Below, piece after piece: positions 8,099 through 17,149 of a stretch of 64,000 bases of DNA. Below the pieces are notes generated by a model, which did not search any database, was not told the origin of the DNA, and worked only from the letters and a program-made list of their open reading frames with translations. A program made the position numbers and the translations under genes. The stretch lies in NCBI GenBank assembly GCA_964591275.1, contig CAZQAE010000014.1, positions 12,389 through 76,388 on the forward strand. The letters run 5' to 3'. Each line of letters opens with the position of its first letter. Within the stretch, counting starts at the first letter, position 1. This DNA comes from G963674685 sp964591275. Lineage in GTDB: Bacteria; Lernaellota; Lernaellaia; JACKCT01.

Positions 8099-9706
8099 TC
8101 AAAAATCCATTGAAAAGTTCAGATTCATTGAGTGATGCGATGAGTCCCATTCTCCGAGTCCCCACCTCTCGCTGACGAGGTCGCCGTATTCGTAGGCTAG
8201 GTCGATCATCCCCGCGTCGGTGAAGGCGTACCGCAGTTCCATGCCGCCTTTTTGGTAGGTGTAGGTCCAGCCGGGCAGAAATCGGTCAATCTGCCAGGAA
8301 TAATGAACTGATGTTCGCAATTCAGGAGTGATCCAGGCCTTTGTTTCAAAGTAAAACTGCTTGGCGTTGCCGCCGATGTGATGACCGATGTTTTCACCTT
8401 TGTAGGTATATCCTGATGGGAATTTCCAGTGTTTATAATAGAAATATGAGCGTGGATCATCCCATACTGTAACTGTATCCGTATGTTCCGCATGAAATTC
8501 AATGCGCCCAAGATCCACCATCAAACCGTATATCTGGGCGCGCATGGATGGTCTGATATAATAATCTCGGCCCATAATTTCCTCCCACCACAGCATCTCC
8601 ATGCCAAGTTCATAGTAAATGGCCAGGAGATTTATGGGAGTCCACCGGCGCAACTGCGTGATGGGCAGGCGCCAATCGACGGCGCCTTTTTGATCCAAAT
8701 TCAATTCAGTGGTGTCATGTTCCTTGCGCGCCGACCATATCGTCTCAATATCGTACCATTTTGGACTGTACGCGTTTTCTCCACCCGACATCAGCACGCG
8801 CGTGGCCCCGAGTTCGATGAACTCAAAAGGGTAAATCGAAACCCTGATCCCCGATAGATCCGGTTTCGGATTATATCTTTCTTTTTCGAGTTGCGTGATG
8901 AAAGCCGCCAGGTTGATCGGGCCGAGGTATTTGAAATACCAGGGCAGCGTGAATGGGGCAAAATTCGACAGCTTGATTAAATCGAAGGCGGGCGCGTTAT
9001 TAGTGAGCATAAGAGTGCCATCGTAACCCGATCCCCACCACATATGGTCTCGTCCGACCTCAATCTCCACATTGAAAAGCTGGATTTTCCCATAGCCTTC
9101 TTCAACGAAAAACTCTTCTCGTTCATCGAGTTCTTTTCGCTCATCCCAGTGGGAGCGGGTGATGACGCCGGATTCCTGGAAATAAGCGGAAAGGTGGTTT
9201 TCCCACTGGAGTTGGTGAGAAATCCAAAATTGGCCTTGATCGCAATCGCGACATAAGTCTCCGAGGTCCTTGTAGTATTTTTCTCCTTCGGAAACGAGTT
9301 TCGCGGCTTCGATTTTTATTTGATCAACGGGGTGGAAGCTGATGTCAAACTTACCGTTTGCGCCGAAAGTCTTAAGTTCCTCAATGTCTTTTCTCAATGC
9401 TTTTTCCAGCGCGCTGAAATGCGCCTTGAAAAATCTATCGTCAAAATATCCGTCGTATTCCGGGTTGTTTTTTATTTCGAGAAGAATCCGAGCGACTTCA
9501 CGCCTTTTGAAGGGTCGCGTCGATTGAAGATAGGGACGTGCCGTGTAGTTGAGAATTTTTATAAACGCTTCTTCTTTCCAATCGCCGACAGGGATATTGT
9601 TGAGGCCCGCCGCAAAGGTCGGGTCAGGGAAAAAGCCAATTAACAGGACCACAACCACTAATATTTGGCTCAGCCGGTATGGAAAACGAGAAAAAAGACA
9701 TGTCAT
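8099..9706 (-). CDS. Wzi-like capsule assembly outer-membrane protein
   Basis: The 535-residue precursor has a signal peptide (IGFFPDPTFAAG). After it comes an N-terminal helical segment (VGDWKEEAFIKILNYTARPY) and then a long beta-rich region typical of the Wzi barrel family. The diagnostic block GRDHMWWGSGYDGTLMLTNN near residue 240 is present, as is the closing aromatic strand NLNFSMDF. Wzi proteins bind capsule or exopolysaccharide at the cell surface. The initiator is placed at 9706 because the 14 residues before it add nothing like a signal. A GT39-type glycosyltransferase gene starts 0.8 kb away on the other strand. Confidence 0.82.
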   Translation of the reverse strand: MTCLFSRFPYRLSQILVVVVLLIGFFPDPTFAAGLNNIPVGDWKEEAFIKILNYTARPYLQSTRPFKRREVARILLEIKNNPEYDGYFDDRFFKAHFSALEKALRKDIEELKTFGANGKFDISFHPVDQIKIEAAKLVSEGEKYYKDLGDLCRDCDQGQFWISHQLQWENHLSAYFQESGVITRSHWDERKELDEREEFFVEEGYGKIQLFNVEIEVGRDHMWWGSGYDGTLMLTNNAPAFDLIKLSNFAPFTLPWYFKYLGPINLAAFITQLEKERYNPKPDLSGIRVSIYPFEFIELGATRVLMSGGENAYSPKWYDIETIWSARKEHDTTELNLDQKGAVDWRLPITQLRRWTPINLLAIYYELGMEMLWWEEIMGRDYYIRPSMRAQIYGLMVDLGRIEFHAEHTDTVTVWDDPRSYFYYKHWKFPSGYTYKGENIGHHIGGNAKQFYFETKAWITPELRTSVHYSWQIDRFLPGWTYTYQKGGMELRYAFTDAGMIDLAYEYGDLVSERWGLGEWDSSHHSMNLNFSMDF

Positions 9707-9784
9707 TTCCGCATGGTTCCACAATAAAGCAAAAAAAACCACCGCCATAAGGCGATGGTTTTCTAATTATTTCTCGCTGAAATA

Positions 9785-10123
9785 TTACGAGCAGTTTGTC
9801 GATGAGCAGGTGAAAATCGCCTGACAATCGTTGGGGAACTGGTTGGCGCAACCTTGGATGCATACCCAATCAGCTCCACCTTCGCCGTAGCAATATTGCA
9901 GGGCTTCGTCTCTGACCCACGAATTAACGTCCGACTGGCAAACGTCGTAAATCGAAGTGATGAGTGCGTCGCATTCACTGGGCGAAAGCACCGGCAAATG
10001 CATGTCATCGTCGTCATCGTCGTCATCATCGTCGCCGCAGCTGCATGCCATGTGCGTGCTGAGCATTCCCAAGCACAAAACCAATCCGGCGATCAAAACA
10101 AGCCAAGAAAACTTCCTTCTCAT
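9785..10123 (-). CDS. small Asp-rich, Cys-rich lipoprotein
   Basis: The protein is 112 residues. A signal ending HMAC SCG is followed by ten consecutive aspartates. About 70 residues with eight cysteines come next (SECDALITSIYDVC, LQYCYGEGGADWVCIQGC, CQAIFTCSSTNC). The spacing suggests a small disulphide-bonded extracellular module. It belongs to the Asp-tether lipoprotein group of this window. Function is unknown. The AGGAGGTAAGG just upstream of the ATG is a strong ribosome site. Confidence 0.75.
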   Translation of the reverse strand: MRRKFSWLVLIAGLVLCLGMLSTHMACSCGDDDDDDDDDDMHLPVLSPSECDALITSIYDVCQSDVNSWVRDEALQYCYGEGGADWVCIQGCANQFPNDCQAIFTCSSTNCS

Positions 10124-10534
10124 ACCTTACCTCCTCCGGTTCATCTCGTTCCATAAAATTGGAACAGGTTTTCGTCCTAGTTAAACACCTTCCCCACTGA
10201 AAGTGCTAATACCACAACAGCCAAGAAGCGGTCAAGACGCAAAATCCGCCCTTGCCATGCCCACCGGCAGCTCCGAATAACAATCACTAGCGCGAAATAT
10301 GGCATAGGCGCTGACAATATTCAAGCCTTTTTCACCCATGAAAATAAATTTTTGAGTATATAAATATGAAAACAGCAGTGTGCAACTTTGTCAATATGGC
10401 GAATTCTCCCGCATATTTGCCCAACCGAAAAGGCTGGCAAGCTTGACTTTTCAGCTGCCTTTTGACAACCTTAATTTGGTTGATGGCTCCCAGATATTTT
10501 CGTATTGAAGCGCAGAAATTTACTATTGGTCCAC
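10124..10534. other. divergent intergenic region
   Basis: About 400 AT-rich bases separate the small lipoprotein (minus) and the glycosyltransferase (plus). It should contain two divergent promoters. A short inverted repeat GTTCC-ATAAAATT-GGAAC lies at about 10149-10166. Nothing else was recognised. Confidence 0.35.
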
Positions 10535-12082
10535 ATGCCCAACGCCGAAAAGACTAATAAACAAAAAATCGGTTTTTTTATCGGGTTGGGCTGCGCTGTC
10601 GCACTAGGGCTGGCTTGCCGATTGTGTAAGCTGGGCGTATCCGGCCTTACTATCGATGAGAGCATCTCCGTCGCCTATTCGGAAAATTTGCGTCTGATTC
10701 TTCAAAGCGTTCGCCCTCCTGTTTATTACCTTCTTCTCGCGGCCTGGCGCTGGGTGTTTTCCGACGGACCGATCGCCCTGCGCTTACTTTCGGTTCTTGC
10801 GGGCGTCGCATCGATCATTCTGCTGGCTTTGATCGCCAAGAGGCTGGCGAGTCGCCGGACGGGAATCATTGCGGCCTTCTTGCTGGCCTGCCTCCCAATT
10901 CATGTCTACACGAGCCGCCTTGCCGATGTCGGAGCCTTGTCGATCGCTCTTGGCCTCGCGGCGATATATTGCCTCGTTGTGATGTCGGAAAAAGACACCG
11001 ATGCGACTTTGGCTACGGTGCTGGCCGGCCTAAACATCGTCGGAGTATTCACATGCTATTACTTCCTGTTGGCTCTGATCGCGCAGGCACTGGTCCTGGT
11101 GTTCATCAAAAAATCCGAGATGCTGGTTCGCCGCGATATTGCCATTGGGCTAGGTGCGCCCGTGGCGGCACTGGTATTGGCCTCTCCGCTTTTATACACG
11201 CAATTTAAAACCCTGGTCGTGCAATTGTCCGCGTTTCCCTCGCTGACGCGGATATGGGAGGCTCCCTGGAGCTTGTGGGCGAACGATATGACTCTGGGCG
11301 CACCCTGGTTTTATGCTGAATCCGCAGGGGAGGTCATCAGCCTTTGCCTTACCACTTTGGGCGTGGTTTTTTTTGTAGCCGGCACCGCCGCCTGCATTTC
11401 CGATCGTCGGACCGGCGGCATGGCGATCCTCGCCATGTTTTACGGAACAGCTTTTGCCATGTTGACGGCTTCAACAATATTCCCTCTATGGTCGCCGCTC
11501 GGCGCCGTGCATTTCATTCCTTTTTACGTTTTGGTCATCGCCTGCGGTCTGACATTGTTGAAGAAAGCTTCGCTTCCCGTTGCCGTGACGCTAGCCTGCG
11601 TTGTTTCCATGGGTGTTATCATCAACGCGTACAATTACCCGGGTGAAGGAGCTGCGTGGAAAAAGGCGCCGGAATGGAACAGGCTAGCCGCTGATTTATC
11701 CACACGCTACGGCCCCGGAGACAATATCATCGTCAGTCCCGGCTGGATTGCCCAGGCCCTTCGATATCACCTGAGCTTTAGTGCCGAGCCAAAATTCTCC
11801 AAAGACCGGGAAAGGCTTCCGATTATCGGAGCGCCTTTCGATTTCTACAATCCTGATGCCGATTTGCAAAACCGCATTCAGCTTCCCGAAGCTCCTCGAT
11901 CATGGATCGTGTCGTGGAGAGGGTACGCCGACCGTAGCGTGGATCGTTTGATGATAGATACGGGTCACCGATTTTCCCACAGCACCGATTATTGGCAGTT
12001 ACGATTGTCGCTATACCGATTAGTATCGAGCGATGATGATGATGATGAAAAAACGAAGACTAAGGGGGAATCCGAGCTCTGA
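10535..12082 (+). CDS. GT39-type membrane glycosyltransferase
   Basis: The protein has about 515 residues and 10 or more hydrophobic segments in its first two thirds. It carries the GT-C signature of the PMT/ArnT group: an early loop with the acidic pair (LTIDESISVAY, near residue 40), then RPPVYYLLLAAWRWVFSDGP and RLLSVLAG. A periplasmic C-terminal part of about 150 residues follows, ending in a DDDDDE run. Such enzymes move a sugar from a polyprenyl phosphate to a lipid or protein on the outer face of the inner membrane. A TTG at 10505 is an alternative start. Confidence 0.8.
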   Translation: MPNAEKTNKQKIGFFIGLGCAVALGLACRLCKLGVSGLTIDESISVAYSENLRLILQSVRPPVYYLLLAAWRWVFSDGPIALRLLSVLAGVASIILLALIAKRLASRRTGIIAAFLLACLPIHVYTSRLADVGALSIALGLAAIYCLVVMSEKDTDATLATVLAGLNIVGVFTCYYFLLALIAQALVLVFIKKSEMLVRRDIAIGLGAPVAALVLASPLLYTQFKTLVVQLSAFPSLTRIWEAPWSLWANDMTLGAPWFYAESAGEVISLCLTTLGVVFFVAGTAACISDRRTGGMAILAMFYGTAFAMLTASTIFPLWSPLGAVHFIPFYVLVIACGLTLLKKASLPVAVTLACVVSMGVIINAYNYPGEGAAWKKAPEWNRLAADLSTRYGPGDNIIVSPGWIAQALRYHLSFSAEPKFSKDRERLPIIGAPFDFYNPDADLQNRIQLPEAPRSWIVSWRGYADRSVDRLMIDTGHRFSHSTDYWQLRLSLYRLVSSDDDDDEKTKTKGESEL

Positions 12083-12104
12083 TGGTCGGATATTGATTTT
12101 TTAA

Positions 12105-12452
12105 GTGTTGTGCCCCGTTTGCATGAAGGGTTTTTTTGAGAATCACCTGATGCAAAAACCCCATCGAAAGGTTGCTCACAGGCGCTTTGCGCCCGTTGCC
12201 TACGCCCGCCTGACCGACGATTTGCCCATGTTTCAGGGACCGGAAGTCGAAAAATTGCTCAGTTCGGCCTTCATTTCGCCACTGGCGGTGTTTTTGGCTT
12301 CGGATCTTTCAGCCAGGCTGACGGGGGAAATATTCGGAATTCAGAGCGAGAAAATATTCGAATACAAAATGACGACGACCGAGGGCTTGACCAAAGACCG
12401 GCCATGGACTGTTGACCAGATCGCCGACGAAATGGATATTATCATGAAATAA
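12105..12452 (+). pseudogene. C-terminal stub of a short-chain dehydrogenase
   Basis: From about 12182 the frame reads RFAPVAYARLTDDLPMF, then VFLASDLSARLTGEIFG. These are the standard last strand and helix of the SDR family of 3-hydroxyacyl-CoA dehydrogenases, closing with EKIFEYK and a WTVDQIADEMD helix. The Rossmann fold, the catalytic Ser-Tyr-Lys and the TGxxxGxG motif are all missing. The 25 residues before RFAP do not match the family. I read it as a 5'-truncated relic. A short expressed protein is possible but cannot be an oxidoreductase. Confidence 0.6.
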
Positions 12453-12571
12453 ATGCTCGCTGTCCTTGAGTTGGACCCGCGACGTGTTATGTTGTATCAA
12501 TGCTTCTTTCGCCTGGACGGATGAATATCTGTTTAGGCGATGGAAATTACTTTTTTTTCGGGAGAAACCTT

Positions 12572-14689
12572 TTGAGCCGATTTTCTAAAAATCTGGCCTT
12601 GTTGCTTTTGGTCGTGCTGGTGTTCACCATCCTTTTCAAACTTGCCGAAACGGACATGAGCGCCACGACGACGCTGTCCTTTTCAAAATTTTCGAAGTTG
12701 GTGGATGAGGGCCACATTAAAAAAGTAGAAATCAAGGGCCGCCGATTCACGGGCACCTTTCAGGATGCAGAATCCGGAACGACAAAGCCATTTGAAACCA
12801 CTGGCTTTGAAAGCCGTGAACTCTACGAGGCGCTGATAAACGCCGGCGTCGAAGTGAACGTCATCCCCGACGTGCCCAGCCCCCTCTGGAATTTTTTGAT
12901 GACCTGGCTGCCGATGATCCTGATCATCGGCATCTTCATCTTCTTCATGCGCCAACTCCAGGGAACCGGCGGCAAAGCCATGAGCTTTGGCAAAAGCCGT
13001 GCGCGCCTGATCACCGGCAAGCAGAACAAGGTGACTTTCAAGGATGTCGCGGGGATCGAAGAGTCCAAGGAGGAATTGAACGAGATCATTGAGTTTCTCA
13101 AGGATCCCAAGCGTTTTACCCGAATCGGCGGACGCATTCCAAAGGGCGTCCTTCTCATGGGCGCGCCTGGCACCGGGAAAACCCTGCTGGCCCGCGCCAT
13201 CGCCGGCGAGGCCGGGGTTCCCTTCTTTTCAATCTCCGGTTCGGACTTCGTCGAGATGTTCGTCGGCATTGGCGCATCCCGCGTGCGGGACCTGTTTGTG
13301 CAGGGAAAGAAAAACGCTCCTTGCATTATTTTCATGGATGAGATCGACGCTGTCGGGCGTCATCGAGGCGCCGGCCTTGGAGGCGGACACGACGAGCGCG
13401 AGCAAACTCTCAATCAACTCCTGGTGGAGATGGATGGTTTCGAGGGCAACGAGGGCATTATCCTCATCGCCGCGACGAATCGCCCTGATGTTCTTGACCC
13501 GGCTTTGCTGCGTCCAGGACGCTTTGACCGACGCGTCGTGGTGCCTCCTCCCGACATCAAAGGACGGGAAGGCATCCTCAAGGTGCATACGCGCAAGGTG
13601 CCGCTGGCCAAAAATGTGGACCTCTCCGTCGTGGCCCGAGGCACGCCGGGATTCACCGGTGCCGATCTGGCCAACCTCGTCAATGAGGCCGCTCTGCTGG
13701 CCGCCCGCGTCGGAAAATCCAAGGTGAGCCAACCGCATTTCGAGTTGGCGAAAGATAAAGTGCTCATGGGAAGCGAACGCCGCAGCATGATCCTGACCGA
13801 TGAGGAAAAGAGAAACACGGCCTATCACGAATCGGGCCACGCGCTCGTGGGCGCCTTGCTGGAGTACGTTGATCCCGTTCACAAAGTCACCATCATACCC
13901 CGCGGGATGGCAATGGGCGTCACACAGACGCTGCCCCTGGACGACCGGCACACCTACACGCGGAAATATCTGCTGGACCAACTGGCTTTTATGATGGGCG
14001 GTCGCGTCGCCGAGGAACTGGCCCTCGATCATGTGACGACCGGCGCATCTAATGACATCCAGAGGGCGACGGCTACGGCCCGGCGTATGGTCACCGAATG
14101 GGGCATGAGCGACAAAATGGGACCCCTGGCATACGGCAGCAAGGACGAGATGGTGTTTTTGGGCAAGGAATTAGGGCATCAGAAAGATTATTCGGAGGAA
14201 ACGTCGCGGGAAATCGATGCGGAGGTGCGAATCCTGGTAACGACCGCGCGGGAAAGAGCCACGAAGATACTGACCGAAAATTCCGACATGCTCGATACGG
14301 TCGCTCAAAACCTTCTGGAACTTGAAATAATATCAGGCGAAGAATTGAATACGCTGATTCGCGGCGAGAAGATCGTCAGGGAGCCCGAAGAGGAAGATGA
14401 ACCGGATGAGACGGGCGAAGGCGGTGAAGTTGTCGGCGAAGGCGATTCGGACAAAGAAAAGTTCACGCCGATTTGGGAACAGCCCGATGAAAATTCCGAT
14501 AACGCCAATGACGCGACGCAGTCCGATGACGCGAAATCCGAAGATCAACCTTCGGCCCAAATGAGCGATCAAGACGGCGATTTCGCTTCGACTCTGAAAA
14601 ACTCGGAAGGTGCCGAACACATCGACGATTCCGACGAGGGGCCATCGCCGAAAGCTGAAAGCGACGAAAAAGCCGGCGACAAAAAATGA
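12572..14689 (+). CDS. ftsH: ATP-dependent zinc metalloprotease FtsH
   Basis: This 705-residue membrane AAA+ protease has two membrane spans, near residues 8-25 and 105-125. Walker A GAPGTGKT is near 197, Walker B IIFMDEIDAVG and the second region of homology ATNRPDVLDPALLRPGRFDR follow, and zinc motif HESGH lies near 418. It degrades misassembled membrane and regulatory proteins. The TTG at 12572 is preferred because GGAGA lies eight bases before it and the product then begins SRFSKNLALLLL; an ATG at 12500 is in frame. The last 90 residues are an unusually long acidic tail of Asp, Glu and Ser. It overlaps folP by ATGA. Confidence 0.93.
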   Translation: MSRFSKNLALLLLVVLVFTILFKLAETDMSATTTLSFSKFSKLVDEGHIKKVEIKGRRFTGTFQDAESGTTKPFETTGFESRELYEALINAGVEVNVIPDVPSPLWNFLMTWLPMILIIGIFIFFMRQLQGTGGKAMSFGKSRARLITGKQNKVTFKDVAGIEESKEELNEIIEFLKDPKRFTRIGGRIPKGVLLMGAPGTGKTLLARAIAGEAGVPFFSISGSDFVEMFVGIGASRVRDLFVQGKKNAPCIIFMDEIDAVGRHRGAGLGGGHDEREQTLNQLLVEMDGFEGNEGIILIAATNRPDVLDPALLRPGRFDRRVVVPPPDIKGREGILKVHTRKVPLAKNVDLSVVARGTPGFTGADLANLVNEAALLAARVGKSKVSQPHFELAKDKVLMGSERRSMILTDEEKRNTAYHESGHALVGALLEYVDPVHKVTIIPRGMAMGVTQTLPLDDRHTYTRKYLLDQLAFMMGGRVAEELALDHVTTGASNDIQRATATARRMVTEWGMSDKMGPLAYGSKDEMVFLGKELGHQKDYSEETSREIDAEVRILVTTARERATKILTENSDMLDTVAQNLLELEIISGEELNTLIRGEKIVREPEEEDEPDETGEGGEVVGEGDSDKEKFTPIWEQPDENSDNANDATQSDDAKSEDQPSAQMSDQDGDFASTLKNSEGAEHIDDSDEGPSPKAESDEKAGDKK

Positions 14690-15531
14690 GTTCCCCATGC
14701 CTGTGGACCGGCAGGCGCTTTCACTACGATCTCACGCAAAAAAGCCTCGTCATGGGCATTTGTAATGTCACGCCCGACTCATTTTCCGAAAATGGTTTGC
14801 ACCAGGACGCAAAAGACGCCATCGCGCACGGCCTCGCCATGGCTAAAGCCGGTGCCGACATCATCGACATCGGCGGCGAATCAACGAGGCCCGGCGCTCC
14901 CGAGGTGAGCGTTTCCGAAGAACTGAATCGCATCTTGCCGGTGCTTGGTGAACTTGCCGAAAAAGTGGAAATTCCCCTTTGCGTCGATACCACGAAAGCA
15001 GAAGTGGCCGATGCGGCGCTCAAGGCGGGCGCAAGCATTGTCAATGACATCTCCGGGCTCGCTCTCGATCCGAACATCGCGCATGTCGTTGCCGATCATG
15101 GAGCGGGTCTGGTTCTTATGCACATGCGCGGCACGCCCCGGACCATGCAAACGGACACGCATTACGACGATCTTTTTTCGGAGATCAGAGAATATCTCCA
15201 AAAAGGTATGGATGCGGCGCGAAAAGCGGGCGTTGACATGGAGCGAATCATCATTGATCCCGGAATCGGCTTCGGGAAAAGCGCCGAGCAGAATATGACG
15301 ATCATCCGGGGGCTCGACTTTCTTTTGCCCCTGGGCCGACCCATCCTGATGGGGCTATCGCGCAAGAGCTTCCTGGGCGCTATCACCGGACGCCCCGCGC
15401 CGGAGCGGGTCGAAGAGACTATCGCCGCAACCCTCGAAGCCGACCGCAACGGCGCACGCATCCACCGCGTGCACGACGTGTCGCAAGCCGTCATTGCGCT
15501 GCAAACAGCGCGGGCGATCCGTCAGGTTTAA
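14686..15531 (+). CDS. folP: dihydropteroate synthase
   Basis: The protein of 281 residues catalyses condensation of hydroxymethyl-dihydropterin pyrophosphate with p-aminobenzoate in folate synthesis. It has MGICNVTPDSFSENG (first loop), DIIDIGGESTRPGAPEV (pterin site), VDTTKAEVADAAL, VNDISGL, LMHMRGTPRTMQ and the late GLSRKSFLG strand. Its start overlaps the ftsH stop by four bases. The ftsH-folP pair is common. The cdaA and glmM genes that often follow are absent here; instead the region runs into non-coding DNA and a lipoprotein segment. Confidence 0.93.
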   Translation: MSSPCLWTGRRFHYDLTQKSLVMGICNVTPDSFSENGLHQDAKDAIAHGLAMAKAGADIIDIGGESTRPGAPEVSVSEELNRILPVLGELAEKVEIPLCVDTTKAEVADAALKAGASIVNDISGLALDPNIAHVVADHGAGLVLMHMRGTPRTMQTDTHYDDLFSEIREYLQKGMDAARKAGVDMERIIIDPGIGFGKSAEQNMTIIRGLDFLLPLGRPILMGLSRKSFLGAITGRPAPERVEETIAATLEADRNGARIHRVHDVSQAVIALQTARAIRQV

Positions 15532-15729
15532 TAAACCTTTTCAACAAAAGCGGAAAACTCTCGCACTGCAAATGACCGAACTAATGGGCGTCCCCAATTG
15601 TCCGCCAATGGCCCCCCAAAACTTTATAGAGTAATGCAGCTTAAGAGATGCCTGAGCTATGGGAAAATCATTCACTTCGCTCCGTTATCAAAGGGCGGAA
15701 GTTGGATCGTAGACCGATTTTCCAAGCAT

Positions 15730-15756
15730 CCTATCTTTCGTCGAAGGCCTTTTGCA
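15730..15756 (-). repeat. copy of pyrF 3' end
   Basis: These 27 bases are identical to 17853-17879, where they encode the last residues of PyrF (QKAFDER-stop). Here too the minus strand reads LQKAFDER-stop, with a diverged codon run before it. The repeat brackets the 2.1-kb lipoprotein segment. Confidence 0.8.
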
Positions 15757-15784
15757 ATATCAGGATAATAAAAAAGTCAGCCTC

Positions 15785-15979
15785 TCAACACCCACAGCCA
15801 TTATCGTTTTCCTCGTTAGGGATATCACCAGATGTCGGAATTGCATCAACATCATCATCACTACCGTTGTCGTCGGTATCATCGTCGCCGTCGGTCGTGG
15901 TTGTGATGGAAGTTGTCGTCGACGCAAGCGTCATTGATGTCGTTATTGTTGTTGTTGTTGTCGTTGTCGAACTCGTCAA
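15785..15979 (-). pseudogene. remnant of an Asp-tail protein C-terminus
   Basis: The frame is 64 codons. The first half is Thr/Ser-rich repeat. The second half runs DGDDDTDDNGSDDDV and ends NENDNGCGC-like (PNEENDNGCGC) at a stop. That end matches the acidic Gly/Cys closing of the complete proteins at 18.6, 54.2, 59.7 and 61.6 kb. No body domain or signal is attached, so I read it as a decayed 3' fragment. A chance open frame in repetitive DNA is the alternative. Confidence 0.4.
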
Positions 15980-16300
15980 GGCGTCGCTGGAGGTACTGGC
16001 TTGACGGACTCCGCTCCTTTAATCGTGGGACTGACCGTGTAGAAAAGAAAGATGACTGACCCGAACAATCCAAGACAATGATGATCGTTGAAAACAAGAA
16101 CAAACCGCGTGAGATTTAAAAGACAAATTGGCGCTCAATATTGTTGAGATTCATTTCAGCCCCTCCCGAAAAACGTCATTGCGCCATACTCCTCAAAATA
16201 GCCCAATACCACACCTATCCGCTTGTCTTAGAAAAAAACCGGCGCGGATACTCAAACCCGCGCCGTTGAAAGTTCCGTCATTTCGACTTAACAATATTAT

Positions 16301-17149
16301 TCATTCCAAGCCATCGGAGGATCTGAACTGCGACGCGGTGATTCCAAGGGCACCCGGTATCGAAGTGGCATAACCTTTTTCCACCTTGAAGCTCCAAGAA
16401 AAGGTAGCCTTCTTCAAAGGTGCGCCCGTTGCATCGACCTTGGTAACCAGATCGAAGATTTTAAATTCACCGGTGGAAGCTCCGCGGAGCAGGTTATAGT
16501 CGAAGAAAACATACCCACTGGCGTTGTAGTTTGGAAGCACCCGAGTTGCCGCATCAAGTTTTGGGAGCCGGTCGAATGCTTGCATTGCTTCAGCAAGTGC
16601 CTGTTTTTCAACACTCTCTTGTGTTACGGGATTGTTCTGGTTCATGTCCGGTCGACCCATAGCGGGTGGCATGGTGCCCATTCCGGCAGCGCCTTGTTGG
16701 TTTACTGAGAATCCCATTCCAGCAGCAGGATTTAACGGGTTTTCTCCCGCAGGAATATAGGCAATTACCGTTCCACCGCCAATGGTTATCACATGATCTG
16801 TGTCGTTATGGATATCTACCTTGAATATTGGCAATGAACCCTTATCTCGAAGAGTTGGAATCAATTTTTCGGTGACAATTACTTTGTCTCCAAAGCCACA
16901 AAACCCGGATTCCGGCTTTCTGGTCCTTACTATCGTAACTAATTCATCCGCGCCCATGCTGATTGGCGTCAACGTAACGGTTACACTATCAAGCGTTTGC
17001 CTCTGCTGACCTTGCTGTGCGAGTTGTAGTACAGCGACATGCATCCTATCGAACAGATTCTCACGCTGCACTATTTTGGTCACGCCACAACTCATCGCAA
17101 TCATCCCCACGATGAGCAACGTCAAAAGAATTACCTGGGACTTTTTCAT
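16301..17149 (-). CDS. hypothetical lipoprotein
   Basis: The precursor is 282 residues. Starting at 17149 gives MKKSQVILLTLLIVGMIAMS followed by the lipid cysteine and GVTK; GGAGGAGG lies 8-15 bases before the ATG. Longer in-frame versions start in non-coding DNA. The mature protein has two mixed alpha/beta portions (VTVTLTPISMGADELVTIVR and VFFDYNLLRGASTGEFKIFD) joined by a Gly/Met/Pro/Gln-rich linker near residues 140-180. I do not recognise a family. It is the only intact gene in a segment flanked by 27-bp repeats of the pyrF end, and a strongly structured sequence precedes it. Confidence 0.75.
   Translation of the reverse strand: MKKSQVILLTLLIVGMIAMSCGVTKIVQRENLFDRMHVAVLQLAQQGQQRQTLDSVTVTLTPISMGADELVTIVRTRKPESGFCGFGDKVIVTEKLIPTLRDKGSLPIFKVDIHNDTDHVITIGGGTVIAYIPAGENPLNPAAGMGFSVNQQGAAGMGTMPPAMGRPDMNQNNPVTQESVEKQALAEAMQAFDRLPKLDAATRVLPNYNASGYVFFDYNLLRGASTGEFKIFDLVTKVDATGAPLKKATFSWSFKVEKGYATSIPGALGITASQFRSSDGLE

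Larger units (their letters stand above)
15532..16300. other. gene-poor region with pyrF-end repeat and Asp-tail remnant
   Basis: Between folP and the lipoprotein at 16301 I see only a 27-bp copy of the pyrF 3' end (15730-15756) and a low-complexity minus-strand frame ending in an Asp-rich tail (15785-15979). The rest shows no convincing coding frame. Confidence 0.5.

Noticed and set aside
13229..14032. 267-codon frame antisense to ftsH
   Set aside because: It is a shadow of a highly conserved gene with no independent features.
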